A stretch of DNA of 8,849 nucleotides, taken from contig JBGPHD010000131.1 in the NCBI GenBank assembly GCA_041484135.1, positions 1 through 8,849 on the forward strand, given 5' to 3'. The position numbers were made by a program, and so were the translations under genes. Positions 1 through 6,068 of the stretch are shown one piece after another. The notes under the pieces were generated by a model, which was given only the letters and a program-made list of their open reading frames with translations, had not been told where the DNA came from and searched no databases. Each line of letters starts with the position of its first letter. Position 1 is the first letter of the stretch. The stretch is from JACORV01 sp041484135. Its GTDB lineage: Bacteria > Gemmatimonadota > Gemmatimonadetes > Gemmatimonadales > JACORV01.

Positions 1-2106
1 CGCCGGCGCGCGCCGCTCGAGGAGCTCGGCCTGCGCGAACCCGCGCACGTCGTGCCGCGCGGCGAACGTCACCGCCGGGAGGTCGGGCTGGCGCGTCTGC
101 ACGATCACCCGGCCCCCGCGCGGGCCCCGCCCCGCGCGGCCCGCCACCTGGGTGAGCAGCTGGAAGGTGCGCTCCGCGGCGCGGAAATCGGGCAGGTTGA
201 GCGCGATGTCGGCGTCCACCACGCCCACCACCGTGACCCCCGGGAAGTCCAGCCCCTTCGCGATCATCTGCGTCCCCACCAGCACGTCCACCTCGCCCCG
301 CTCCACCGCGCCGAGGATCCGCTGGTGCGCCTGCCGGCCGCTGGTCGTGTCCATGTCCATCCGCGCGATGCGCGCCCCGGGGAAGCGCGCCGTGACGAAC
401 TCCTCGACCTGCTGGGTGCCGACGCCGCGGAACCGCTGGGTGACCTCGCCGCAGCGGCGGCACGCCGCGGGCGGCGGCTCGCGGTGGTCGCAGTGATGGC
501 AGCGGAGCAGCGGCGGCGAGCGATGGTAGGTGAGCGTGATGCTGCACGAGGGACACGCCCAGACCTCGCCGCACGAGGGGCACTGGACGAAGACGCTGAA
601 ACCGCGCCGGTTGAGCAGGATCATCGCCTGCTCCCCCCGCCCGAGCGCGCCCGCCACCGCGGCGTCGAGCGCGTCGCTCCAGGGCACCGGGCCCGCCTCG
701 CGAGTGCGTGGTGCCGCGCGCAGGTCCACCACCGCGACCGGCGGCAGCGGCCGCGCGCCGATCCGCTCCGGCAGCGCCACCAGCCGGTACGCGCCCTGCT
801 CGGCCGCCCACGCGCTCTCCAGGGACGGCGTGGCGCTCCCCAGGATCACCGCCGCTCCCGCCAGCGCCGCGCGCCTGACCGCCACGTCGCGGGCGTGGTA
901 ACGCGGCGCCTCGTTCTGCTTGTACGAGGCATCGTGCTCCTCGTCCACCACGATCGCGCCGAGCCGCGGCACCGCGGCGAAGACCGCCGAGCGGGCGCCC
1001 ACCGCGACCCGTTTCGCTCCCGAGCGGAGCGCCCGCCAGGCGTCGTAGCGCTCGCCGTCGGAGAGGGCGCTGTGCAGCACCGCGACCTGGTCCCCGAAGA
1101 CGCCGCGGAAGCGGGCCACCGTCTGGGGCGTGAGCGCGATCTCGGGGACCAGCACGATGGCGCTCCGGCCGGCGTCCACCAGGCGCCGCAGGACCTCGAG
1201 ATACACCAGCGTCTTGCCGCTCCCCGTCACGCCGAAGAGCAGCGCCACGCCCCCCGCGCCCAGGCTGCCTAACGCCGCCACCGCTTCGTCCTGCTGCGCG
1301 GTCGGCGGCCCGGGGGGCGGGCTCCCGGGCAGCGCGGCGAACGGGTCGCGCTCGCGCCGCACCCGCTCGACCTTCACCAGGTCCGCGGCGATGAGCGCCC
1401 GCAGGGCCGTGGCCTTGACGCCCGCCTTCTCGAGCTGCGCCGCCGGCGCGCTCCCCCCGGCCCGCACCAGCGCGTCGTACGCCTCGCGCTGCCGCGGCGC
1501 CTTCCGGAACCGCGCTTCGAGGTCCAGGAGGTGCTCGAACCGCTGCGTCACGCTCACCATCCGCTCCTGGCGCTCCGGCGGCGCCGTCCGCGGCGGCTGC
1601 GTGACGATGCGCGCCCGGCCCTCCGCCGCGAGCCGCTGCACCAGGCGGACGCCGGCGTTCCCCGCGCTCCGCCGGATGAGGCCGAGGGGGATGCCACCCG
1701 TCTTGCCCGCCAGCTTCCGCAGCGCGGGCCCGGCCCCGCCGTCGGGGAGGGCGCCCTCCTCGACATGCACTACGGGCCGGCCCACCGAGAAGAGCGGCGC
1801 GGGGAGCATCGCCCGCAGCACCAGGCCCGGGGGCGACGCGTAGTGCGCGCCGATGTGCCTGGCGAGCGCCAGCAGGGTCCGGTCGAGGAGCGGCTCGGGG
1901 TCCGGCGCCGCGATCACGGCGCGCGAGCTGGCGCTCGGCGCCTCGCGCCCGGTCGCGACCACCACGCCGATCATCTCGCGCCCCTGCACCGGCACCACCA
2001 CGCGCGCGCCCGCGACGGCGCGCCCGACGAGCTCGTCGGGCACGCTGTAGGTGAGAGGGGTCGGGAGGGCGAGGGGCAGTGCGACGTCGACGAACCACGC
2101 GCTCAT
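1..2106 (-). CDS. priA: Primosomal protein N' (replication restart helicase PriA), C-terminus beyond the window
   Basis: PriA is a superfamily 2 helicase that recognises stalled or repaired forks and reloads the replisome. The frame is open from ATG at 2106 to the left edge, giving 702 residues. The N-terminal DNA-binding part begins with VALPLALPTPLTYSVPDEL. Walker A is GVTGSGKT (292-299, Lys298) and Walker B is DEEH (388-391). The zinc-binding insert has eight cysteines at 509, 512, 518, 521, 536, 539, 549 and 552, with the same spacing as I recall for the E. coli enzyme. Motif V (GTQMIAKGLDF, from 611) and motif VI (QVAGRAGRG, from 653) follow. By comparison with E. coli about 100 C-terminal residues are missing. 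The start overlaps the epimerase stop as ATGA, and an AGG lies 5 bases upstream, so translation is probably coupled. One leucine is the TTA codon, very rare at this G+C. No key residue is missing. Confidence 0.97.
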   Translation of the reverse strand, partial: MSAWFVDVALPLALPTPLTYSVPDELVGRAVAGARVVVPVQGREMIGVVVATGREAPSASSRAVIAAPDPEPLLDRTLLALARHIGAHYASPPGLVLRAMLPAPLFSVGRPVVHVEEGALPDGGAGPALRKLAGKTGGIPLGLIRRSAGNAGVRLVQRLAAEGRARIVTQPPRTAPPERQERMVSVTQRFEHLLDLEARFRKAPRQREAYDALVRAGGSAPAAQLEKAGVKATALRALIAADLVKVERVRRERDPFAALPGSPPPGPPTAQQDEAVAALGSLGAGGVALLFGVTGSGKTLVYLEVLRRLVDAGRSAIVLVPEIALTPQTVARFRGVFGDQVAVLHSALSDGERYDAWRALRSGAKRVAVGARSAVFAAVPRLGAIVVDEEHDASYKQNEAPRYHARDVAVRRAALAGAAVILGSATPSLESAWAAEQGAYRLVALPERIGARPLPPVAVVDLRAAPRTREAGPVPWSDALDAAVAGALGRGEQAMILLNRRGFSVFVQCPSCGEVWACPSCSITLTYHRSPPLLRCHHCDHREPPPAACRRCGEVTQRFRGVGTQQVEEFVTARFPGARIARMDMDTTSGRQAHQRILGAVERGEVDVLVGTQMIAKGLDFPGVTVVGVVDADIALNLPDFRAAERTFQLLTQVAGRAGRGPRGGRVIVQTRQPDLPAVTFAARHDVRGFAQAELLERRAPA

Positions 2107-3119
2107 CGCTGCCTAACGCCGAGCCCCGGACCGGTGGGAAGGGTGAGCCGGCCGCCCGCGATGGACGCGCCGGTGAAGGGGTCCCGCTTGCAGAGCGCCG
2201 CGCCGTCGAGGTCCACCACGTCGAGGAGCGGCGTGAAGTGCGCCGCCGCGGTGATCCCAAGCGACGTCTCGATCATGCAGCCCACCATTACCATCATGTG
2301 GTGCGCCCGCGCCACCGCGATCATCCGCAGCGCCTCACGCAGCGAGCCGCACTTGGCGAGCTTGATGTTGATCCCGTCCACCGCCCCCGCGAGCCGCGGG
2401 ATGTCGGCCGCCGTCCGGCACGACTCGTCGGCGATGATCGGCAGCGGCGAGGCGCGGCGCACCGCCGCGAGACCCTCCAGGTCGTCGGGCGCGACGGGCT
2501 GCTCGATCAGCTCGACGCCCATCTCCTTGAGCAGCGGCAGCCGCGCGATGGCCTGCTTCGCCGTCCAGCCGCAGTTGGCGTCCACCCGGATCGGCACGCT
2601 GGTCACCTCGCGCACCGTGCGCAAGATCGACTCGTCGTCCTTGGTCCCGACCTTGACCTTGAGGATGCCGTATTCGGCCGCCTCGCGGACCTTGGCCTTG
2701 AGCACTTCGGGCGTGTCGATGCCGATCGTGAACGACGAGGCGGGCGCCTTCGACGGGTCGAGCCCCCACAGCTTCCAGAGCGGCACGCCGAGCCGCTTCC
2801 CCACCAGGTCGTGCAGCGCCGCCGACAGCGCCACCTTCGCGGCCGCGTTCCCCTTGAGGCTGGCGAAGAACCGCGCGTCCGCCTCCTCCAGCGCGAAGGG
2901 ATCGTCCGGCAGGAGGGGCTCCAGCCGCTTCAGCGCCGCCACCACCGTGTCCACCGTCTCGCCGTAGAACGACGACGGGGCCGCCTCGCCCCACCCCTCC
3001 GCGCCGTCCGCGTCGGTGAGCCGCACCCACACCACCTGGTATGCGCTCCGCGTCCCCCGCGCGATCCCGAACGGGTGCGCGGTCTCCAGCTCGAGGATCT
3101 CGTGCGTCAGCCGCAGCAT
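2103..3119 (-). CDS. Dipeptide epimerase of the enolase superfamily (L-Ala-D/L-Glu epimerase-like)
   Basis: Enzymes of this group invert the alpha-carbon of the C-terminal residue of a dipeptide, typically L-Ala-D-Glu from recycled murein, in the cytoplasm with Mg2+. The 338 residues show the usual capping domain (about 1-120) and barrel. The acid/base pair KVK (Lys154, Lys156) is present. Metal ligands are Asp180 (VDAN), Glu206 (IEQP) and Asp231 (ADES). The opposite catalytic lysine lies in NIKLAKCG (251-258). DLD at 303-305 matches the DxD motif that holds the substrate ammonium group in dipeptide epimerases and argues against muconate cycloisomerase or o-succinylbenzoate synthase. I chose ATG 3119, which starts 1 base after the CorA stop; an earlier in-frame ATG at 3152 lies inside CorA. 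Only a weak AAGG stands 11 bases upstream, suggesting coupling to CorA. The stop overlaps the priA start. Exact dipeptide specificity cannot be read from sequence alone. Confidence 0.9.
   Translation of the reverse strand: MLRLTHEILELETAHPFGIARGTRSAYQVVWVRLTDADGAEGWGEAAPSSFYGETVDTVVAALKRLEPLLPDDPFALEEADARFFASLKGNAAAKVALSAALHDLVGKRLGVPLWKLWGLDPSKAPASSFTIGIDTPEVLKAKVREAAEYGILKVKVGTKDDESILRTVREVTSVPIRVDANCGWTAKQAIARLPLLKEMGVELIEQPVAPDDLEGLAAVRRASPLPIIADESCRTAADIPRLAGAVDGINIKLAKCGSLREALRMIAVARAHHMMVMVGCMIETSLGITAAAHFTPLLDVVDLDGAALCKRDPFTGASIAGGRLTLPTGPGLGVRQR
2108..2121. repeat. 14-base direct repeat copy (second copy at 1264-1277)
   Basis: GCTGCCTAACGCCG occurs at 2108-2121, across the 3' end of the epimerase just before the priA start, and again at 1264-1277 inside priA. 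On the coding strand the core reads GTTAGGCAGC in both. A shared 14-mer is not rare at this composition; what is odd is the low-G+C core, which forces a TTA leucine codon in priA and an AGG arginine codon in the epimerase. Confidence 0.4.
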
Positions 3120-3120
3120 G

Positions 3121-4128
3121 TCAGACCCAGCCTTGTCTGCGGAGGAAGGCATAGATGGCGAGCGCGGCCAGCACCATGATGCCGAGGCCCCAGAAGAACC
3201 CCAGCGGGTGGTGGATCAGCGGCATCTGCGAGAAGTTCATGCCGAAGATCCCGGTCAGGACCACCAGCGGCAGCGAGATCGTCGCCACGATGCTGAGCTG
3301 CTTCATCACGCGGTTCATGCGGTTGGACGTCTGCGTGAGGTAGGTGTCGAGCACGGTCGCCACCAGGTCCCGCACCGACTCCAGCGATTCGACGATCCGG
3401 ATGGTGTGGTCGTAGACATCGCGGAAGTAGATCTGCGACGACGCGGTGATGCAGGTGTGCGGCCGGTTGGTGAGGACGTTCAGCACTTCGCGCAGCGGGC
3501 CGAGGTGGCGGCGCAGCTGGACCACGAGCCGCTTCACCTGGAAGATGTCCTTGATCGCGCCCTCGTCGTACTTCTCGAACAGGCTCTCCTCGAGCTTGTC
3601 CACCAGGTCGTCCACGTGATCCACCATCGGCAGGAACTCGTCCACGGTGACGTCGATGACCCCGTGAGCGATCATCTCGATGCCACGCTCGAGCAGGTCG
3701 GGGCTCCGCTCCAGCCGTTCCCGGACCTCCTCGATGGCGCGGGCCGAGGCGCTGCTGACCGTGACGAAATAGTGGGGGCCGAGGAAACAATAGACGTTGA
3801 CGGTCTCGAGGTCGTACGGGTTGTCGGTGCGCACGTCGAGCCGCACCGCCCGCACCACGATGAAGAGGTAGGCGCCGTACTCCTCGAGCTTGACGCGTGT
3901 CTTGGGGCTGAGCGTATCCTCGATCGCGAGGTGGTGGAAGCCGAAGACCTTCTCCAGCAGGGCGTGCTGGCTGCGGTCGTTGGAATCGATGTGCGCCCAC
4001 AGCTGCCCACCCTCCTTTAGCGCTTCCATGAGCCGCTGCGGCCGCAGGCACCACTCCACCGCGCCGGTCGGGCCGCGGTAGACGCTGTACGGCACGCCCC
4101 GCTCACGCGGTTTGGCCGGCTCCGTCAC
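3121..4128 (-). CDS. corA: CorA-family magnesium/divalent cation channel
   Basis: CorA forms a homopentameric inner-membrane channel that imports Mg2+ and in some members Co2+, Ni2+ or Zn2+. From GTG 4128 the protein has 335 residues, close to the family norm. It has a long charged cytoplasmic domain, then two C-terminal membrane helices. The first ends in the signature GMN (296-298, inside GIFGMNF), a short outside loop follows (about 299-309), and the second helix runs to about 328 before a short basic tail. The start is uncertain. GTG 4128 has GGGGAG 6 bases upstream, whereas ATG 4155 (nine residues longer) and TTG 4164 have no clear ribosome site. The gene sits between the deacetylase, 51 bases upstream, and the epimerase, 1 base downstream, so it is probably co-transcribed. 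No Mg2+ riboswitch is visible in that short gap. Confidence 0.95.
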   Translation of the reverse strand: MTEPAKPRERGVPYSVYRGPTGAVEWCLRPQRLMEALKEGGQLWAHIDSNDRSQHALLEKVFGFHHLAIEDTLSPKTRVKLEEYGAYLFIVVRAVRLDVRTDNPYDLETVNVYCFLGPHYFVTVSSASARAIEEVRERLERSPDLLERGIEMIAHGVIDVTVDEFLPMVDHVDDLVDKLEESLFEKYDEGAIKDIFQVKRLVVQLRRHLGPLREVLNVLTNRPHTCITASSQIYFRDVYDHTIRIVESLESVRDLVATVLDTYLTQTSNRMNRVMKQLSIVATISLPLVVLTGIFGMNFSQMPLIHHPLGFFWGLGIMVLAALAIYAFLRRQGWV

Positions 4129-4134
4129 GCTCCG

Positions 4135-4140
4135 CTCCCC
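4135..4140 (-). promoter_or_regulatory. Ribosome binding site favouring the GTG start of corA
   Basis: GGGGAG on the minus strand stands 6 bases before GTG 4128. It is the best Shine-Dalgarno match near the three possible corA starts and is why the later start was preferred. It would fall inside the coding region if ATG 4155 were used. Confidence 0.45.
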
Positions 4141-4179
4141 GTCATGCCCGGTCATCCGACCCAACTTACGGCCGCCGCC

Positions 4180-5091
4180 CTAAGGGGCAAGCGCCGCGGC
4201 GTGAACCGCCGCCGCCTCCGCGAGGCGCGGCGGATCGTAGCCACCTTCGAGCACCCCCATCGCCGGCGCCCCCGACGCGCGCTCGCCGATGGCGCGGGTG
4301 ATCGTGCCGTAGTCCGCGGGCTCCAGCGTGAAGCCGCCGAGCGGATCCCCACGCAGCGCGTCGAACCCCGCCGAGTGGATGAGCAGCGACGGTCGGAACC
4401 CGTCCACCGCGCGGTCCACCGCCTCGAGCAGGTCGCGCACGTACGTCGCCGCGGGCAGGCCCGGCGCGCGCGGCACGTGGAAGAGATTGCCCGCGCCGGT
4501 GTCGTCTGCGAGGCCCGTGCCGGGGTAGTACGGCCATTGGTGCAGCGAGACGTACCGCACACGAGGCTCGGACCGGAACGCGTCGGCAGTGCCGTTGCCG
4601 TGGTGCACGTCCCAGTCCACGATGAGCACCCGCTCGGCGCCCAGGCGCGCCAGCGCGGTCGCGGCGGCGATGGCCGCGTTGTTGAGGAGACAGAATCCCA
4701 TCGCGCGTCCGGGCGTGGCGTGATGCCCGGGCGGGCGGATCGCGCAGAAGGTGGGACCGTCGCCCCGCATCGCGCGCTCGGCCGCGTGCACCGCGGCCCC
4801 CGCCGCGCGGCGCACCGCCTCGAGGGAACCCGGGCCCATCGACGTGTCGGGGTCGAGCGCGCCGCCTCCCGCGGCATCCAGGCGCTTCAACCGTTCGAGA
4901 TGCGCCGGCGTGTGCACGCGGAGGATGTCCTCATCGTTGACCAGCGGCGCCTCGGCCCAGGCGGCCCGGCCGGTCGCCACCAGGTCCGCGTCGAGCCGCC
5001 GGCGCACCGCGTCGAGCCGCCGCGGCGACTCCGGGTGTCCGGGGCCGTTGTCGTGCCTCAAGCAGGCTTCGTGGGTGAGCAGCGTCAGCAT
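4180..5091 (-). CDS. Class II histone-deacetylase-like zinc deacetylase (HDAC/AcuC/acetylpolyamine amidohydrolase superfamily)
   Basis: This superfamily removes acetyl groups from lysines, polyamines or other amines with a Zn2+-bound water. The 303-residue protein carries the full catalytic set: the RPPGHHA motif with the paired general-base histidines His123 and His124; zinc ligands Asp161 and His163 in DWDVHHGNG; the third ligand Asp244 in SAGFDA; and the transition-state tyrosine Tyr285 in LEGGY. The N-terminal motif HDNGPGHPESPRRL is typical of the bacterial class II-like branch. I chose ATG 5091 because the family normally begins with such a sequence; an ATG at 5163 would overlap the upstream gene by 32 bases and add an unconserved-looking leader. 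No good ribosome site precedes 5091. It lies 40 bases after the membrane-hairpin gene, probably in the same transcript. The substrate is unknown. Confidence 0.93.
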   Translation of the reverse strand: MLTLLTHEACLRHDNGPGHPESPRRLDAVRRRLDADLVATGRAAWAEAPLVNDEDILRVHTPAHLERLKRLDAAGGGALDPDTSMGPGSLEAVRRAAGAAVHAAERAMRGDGPTFCAIRPPGHHATPGRAMGFCLLNNAAIAAATALARLGAERVLIVDWDVHHGNGTADAFRSEPRVRYVSLHQWPYYPGTGLADDTGAGNLFHVPRAPGLPAATYVRDLLEAVDRAVDGFRPSLLIHSAGFDALRGDPLGGFTLEPADYGTITRAIGERASGAPAMGVLEGGYDPPRLAEAAAVHAAALAP

Positions 5092-5131
5092 GGTCGGAGG
5101 ATGTGTCGTCGGGAAGCGACCGGCGGTCCGG

Positions 5132-5416
5132 TCAGTCGTCGCGATGCCGGCCCGCGCGGGCATCGCCCAGGGCGCCCCGGAGCGCGCCGATCTCCGCCTG
5201 GAGCTCGCGCCGCGCCTCCGCGATGTCCGCGAGCGCCTGCAGCCAGCGTCGGTAGATCAGGGCGAAGACCGCCGCCGCCAGCACCAGCACCAGCCCGACC
5301 ACCACCAGGGCGCCCCGCCCCGCTATCTGGCCCAGCCAGATCGCCGCGGCGCCGTCGAGCAGCAGGATCACGAAGCCGACGCCGAAGACGAAGCGGCCCG
5401 ACCGGGCCGTGATCAT
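5132..5416 (-). CDS. Small two-helix membrane protein with helical cytoplasmic tail
   Basis: I do not recognise a named family. The 94-residue protein has two strongly hydrophobic segments (about 8-28 and 34-54) separated by a very short turn with Arg34. An amphipathic, probably coiled-coil tail (about 56-84, with EARRELQAEIGALR) follows, ending in a charged RHRDD. Basic residues lie before helix 1 (Arg5, Arg8) and after helix 2 (Arg56, Arg57), so both ends should face the cytoplasm. Its ATG overlaps the stop of the ubiquitin-like gene as ATGA, which indicates translational coupling. The same frame runs upstream to 5635, but that part is an arginine- and glycine-rich shadow of the ubiquitin-like gene. 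It could anchor its small partners to the membrane or form a homo-oligomer through the tail; both are inference. Confidence 0.8.
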   Translation of the reverse strand: MITARSGRFVFGVGFVILLLDGAAAIWLGQIAGRGALVVVGLVLVLAAAVFALIYRRWLQALADIAEARRELQAEIGALRGALGDARAGRHRDD

Positions 5417-5688
5417 CGCACCGGCCGCCGCCGCCGCGAGAGCACCACCAGGGAGGAGCCGCTCCGCACCCCCAGCTCGCCGAGGGTCCGCGTCTCGTCG
5501 CGCACCAGCGCGCCGCCGAACTTCACTTCGTAGACGGGCGCGCCCGCCGCCCCGATGTGGGCACCCGCCAGCGCCCGCGCCTTCACCGCGGCCATGCGCT
5601 CGTCGGCCCCCGCCTCGATCACCGCCGGTGTCCACGTGTCGCCCACGGTGACCCGGAGCAGCAGCCGGCTCGTCGGCGTGGTCGTCAT
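5413..5688 (-). CDS. Small ubiquitin-like (beta-grasp) protein without Gly-Gly tail
   Basis: The 91 residues align by eye with the ubiquitin layout: a first strand LLLRVTV (9-15), a second strand near PAVIEA (21-26), a helix containing MAAVKARAL (32-40, compare IENVKAKI in ubiquitin), a strand YEVKFGG (53-59, compare RLIFAGK), then ETRTLGELGVRSGSSLVVLS (65-84), which parallels the ubiquitin segment from GRTLSDYNI to LHLVL. The end is RRRRPVR, with no Gly-Gly, so covalent conjugation by the usual E1 route is unlikely; non-conjugating relatives such as YukD/EsaB of type VII secretion also lack it. No E1, JAB protease, WXG100 or EccC gene is in the window. Both ends overlap neighbours by ATGA, fixing it between the 93-residue protein and the membrane hairpin. 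The gene call is firm; the fold is a pattern-based inference and the role unknown. Confidence 0.8.
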   Translation of the reverse strand: MTTTPTSRLLLRVTVGDTWTPAVIEAGADERMAAVKARALAGAHIGAAGAPVYEVKFGGALVRDETRTLGELGVRSGSSLVVLSRRRRPVR

Positions 5689-5966
5689 GCGGCCCCCGCT
5701 TCCACCGGCGCCGCGAAGGGCAGCGTCGTCAGGAACCGTTTCACCTGCTGGTCGAAGAGCAGCGAGGACCCGCGCACCGCCGAGCCGCCCTCGACCGGCA
5801 CGCTCGCGATCACGATCTCTTCGCCCCCCTGCCCCCTGAGCACGATGTGCCGGGCCGTCTCCCGCTCGACCGACGCGCCGGTGGCCGGCACCCGCTTGGT
5901 GAAGAACTCCCGCGCCCGCCGGACGACTTCCTCCGGCGCAAGCGACGTCATCATCTCATGCGTCAT
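5685..5966 (-). CDS. Conserved-looking small protein of unknown function (93 residues)
   Basis: No family I can name. From ATG 5966 the product has a helical N-terminus (LAPEEVVRRAREFFTKR, 9-25), then alternating strands (ETARHIVLRGQ, EEIVIASVPVEGGSAVRGSS) and a final helix with FDQQVKRFLTTLP (70-82). This alpha-beta-alpha arrangement looks soluble and cytoplasmic; there is no signal peptide, membrane segment or metal motif. The strands followed by a C-terminal helix recall a half-size helix-grip fold, but that is a weak guess. The frame is open up to 6041, but that extension runs through the candidate promoter and reads as noncoding. In-frame ATGs also occur at 5954 and 5951. It is the first gene after the 102-base gap, and its stop overlaps the start of the ubiquitin-like gene as ATGA, so the two are probably made in fixed proportion. 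Confidence 0.75.
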   Translation of the reverse strand: MTHEMMTSLAPEEVVRRAREFFTKRVPATGASVERETARHIVLRGQGGEEIVIASVPVEGGSAVRGSSLLFDQQVKRFLTTLPFAAPVEAGAA

Positions 5967-5984
5967 GAAACTCGCCACCCCTGG

Positions 5985-6029
5985 CCGAAAGGGACCGCCG
6001 AACCGAGCGGGAAAGGTACGAACTTTCGG
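5985..6029. repeat. 7-bp inverted repeat around a candidate promoter
   Basis: The arms CCGAAAG (5985-5991) and CTTTCGG (6023-6029) are perfect inverted copies separated by 31 bases, in the only substantial noncoding gap. They flank the TACCTTTC box. The spacing is too wide for a terminator hairpin with a tight loop and there is no T-tract. It could be an operator pair, an mRNA stem or chance. Confidence 0.3.
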
Positions 6030-6042
6030 AGGAGGTCGCACC
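6011..6042 (-). promoter_or_regulatory. Candidate promoter for the 93-residue/ubiquitin-like/membrane trio
   Basis: On the minus strand TACCTTTC (6018-6011) resembles the TAnnTTTG -10-like box known from Bacteroidota, a possible relative of this organism. About 17 bases upstream GTGCGA is only a poor -35 match (three of six). Transcription would start near 6004 and leave a leader of about 40 bases before ATG 5966. The 102-base gap 5967-6068 holds nothing else that I can see apart from the inverted repeat: no tRNA, riboswitch fold or rho-independent terminator. Confidence 0.3.
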
Positions 6043-6068
6043 TGTCCGGCGCGCTCGGCCGCGCTCGA

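Noticed and set aside
52..1272. 406-codon open frame on the plus strand opposite priA
   Set aside because: priA has a continuous frame with all helicase motifs and zinc cysteines. The antisense product is low-complexity Arg/His/Ala-rich.
1264..2121. GCCTAAC/GTTAGGC as an integron attC core site
   Set aside because: Both copies lie within coding sequence, with no paired second core, no folded attC arm and no integrase or cassette layout.
1531..3179. Overlapping plus-strand open frames of 478 and 366 codons
   Set aside because: They are shadows of priA and the epimerase, with no recognisable domain and composition typical of antisense frames in high-GC DNA.
4171..4190. Possible terminator hairpin between the deacetylase and corA (GCCC/GGGC around the stop)
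   Set aside because: The stem has only four pairs and no T-tract follows. At this G+C such stems are common.
5092..5163. N-terminal extension of the deacetylase from ATG 5163
   Set aside because: It would overlap the membrane-hairpin gene by 32 bases and add 24 residues unlike the family's normal start. ATG 5091 begins directly with the family-type sequence.
5413..5688. Ubiquitin-like gene as a marker of type VII secretion, Pup/UBact or Bil-type conjugation
   Set aside because: No WXG100, EccC, ligase, E1, E2 or JAB gene is present in the window, and the C-terminus lacks Gly-Gly or a Pup-type Glu/Gln end.
5967..6041. Longer start for the 93-residue protein (25 more residues)
   Set aside because: The added part reads through the candidate promoter and has no coding character; ATG 5966 fits better.
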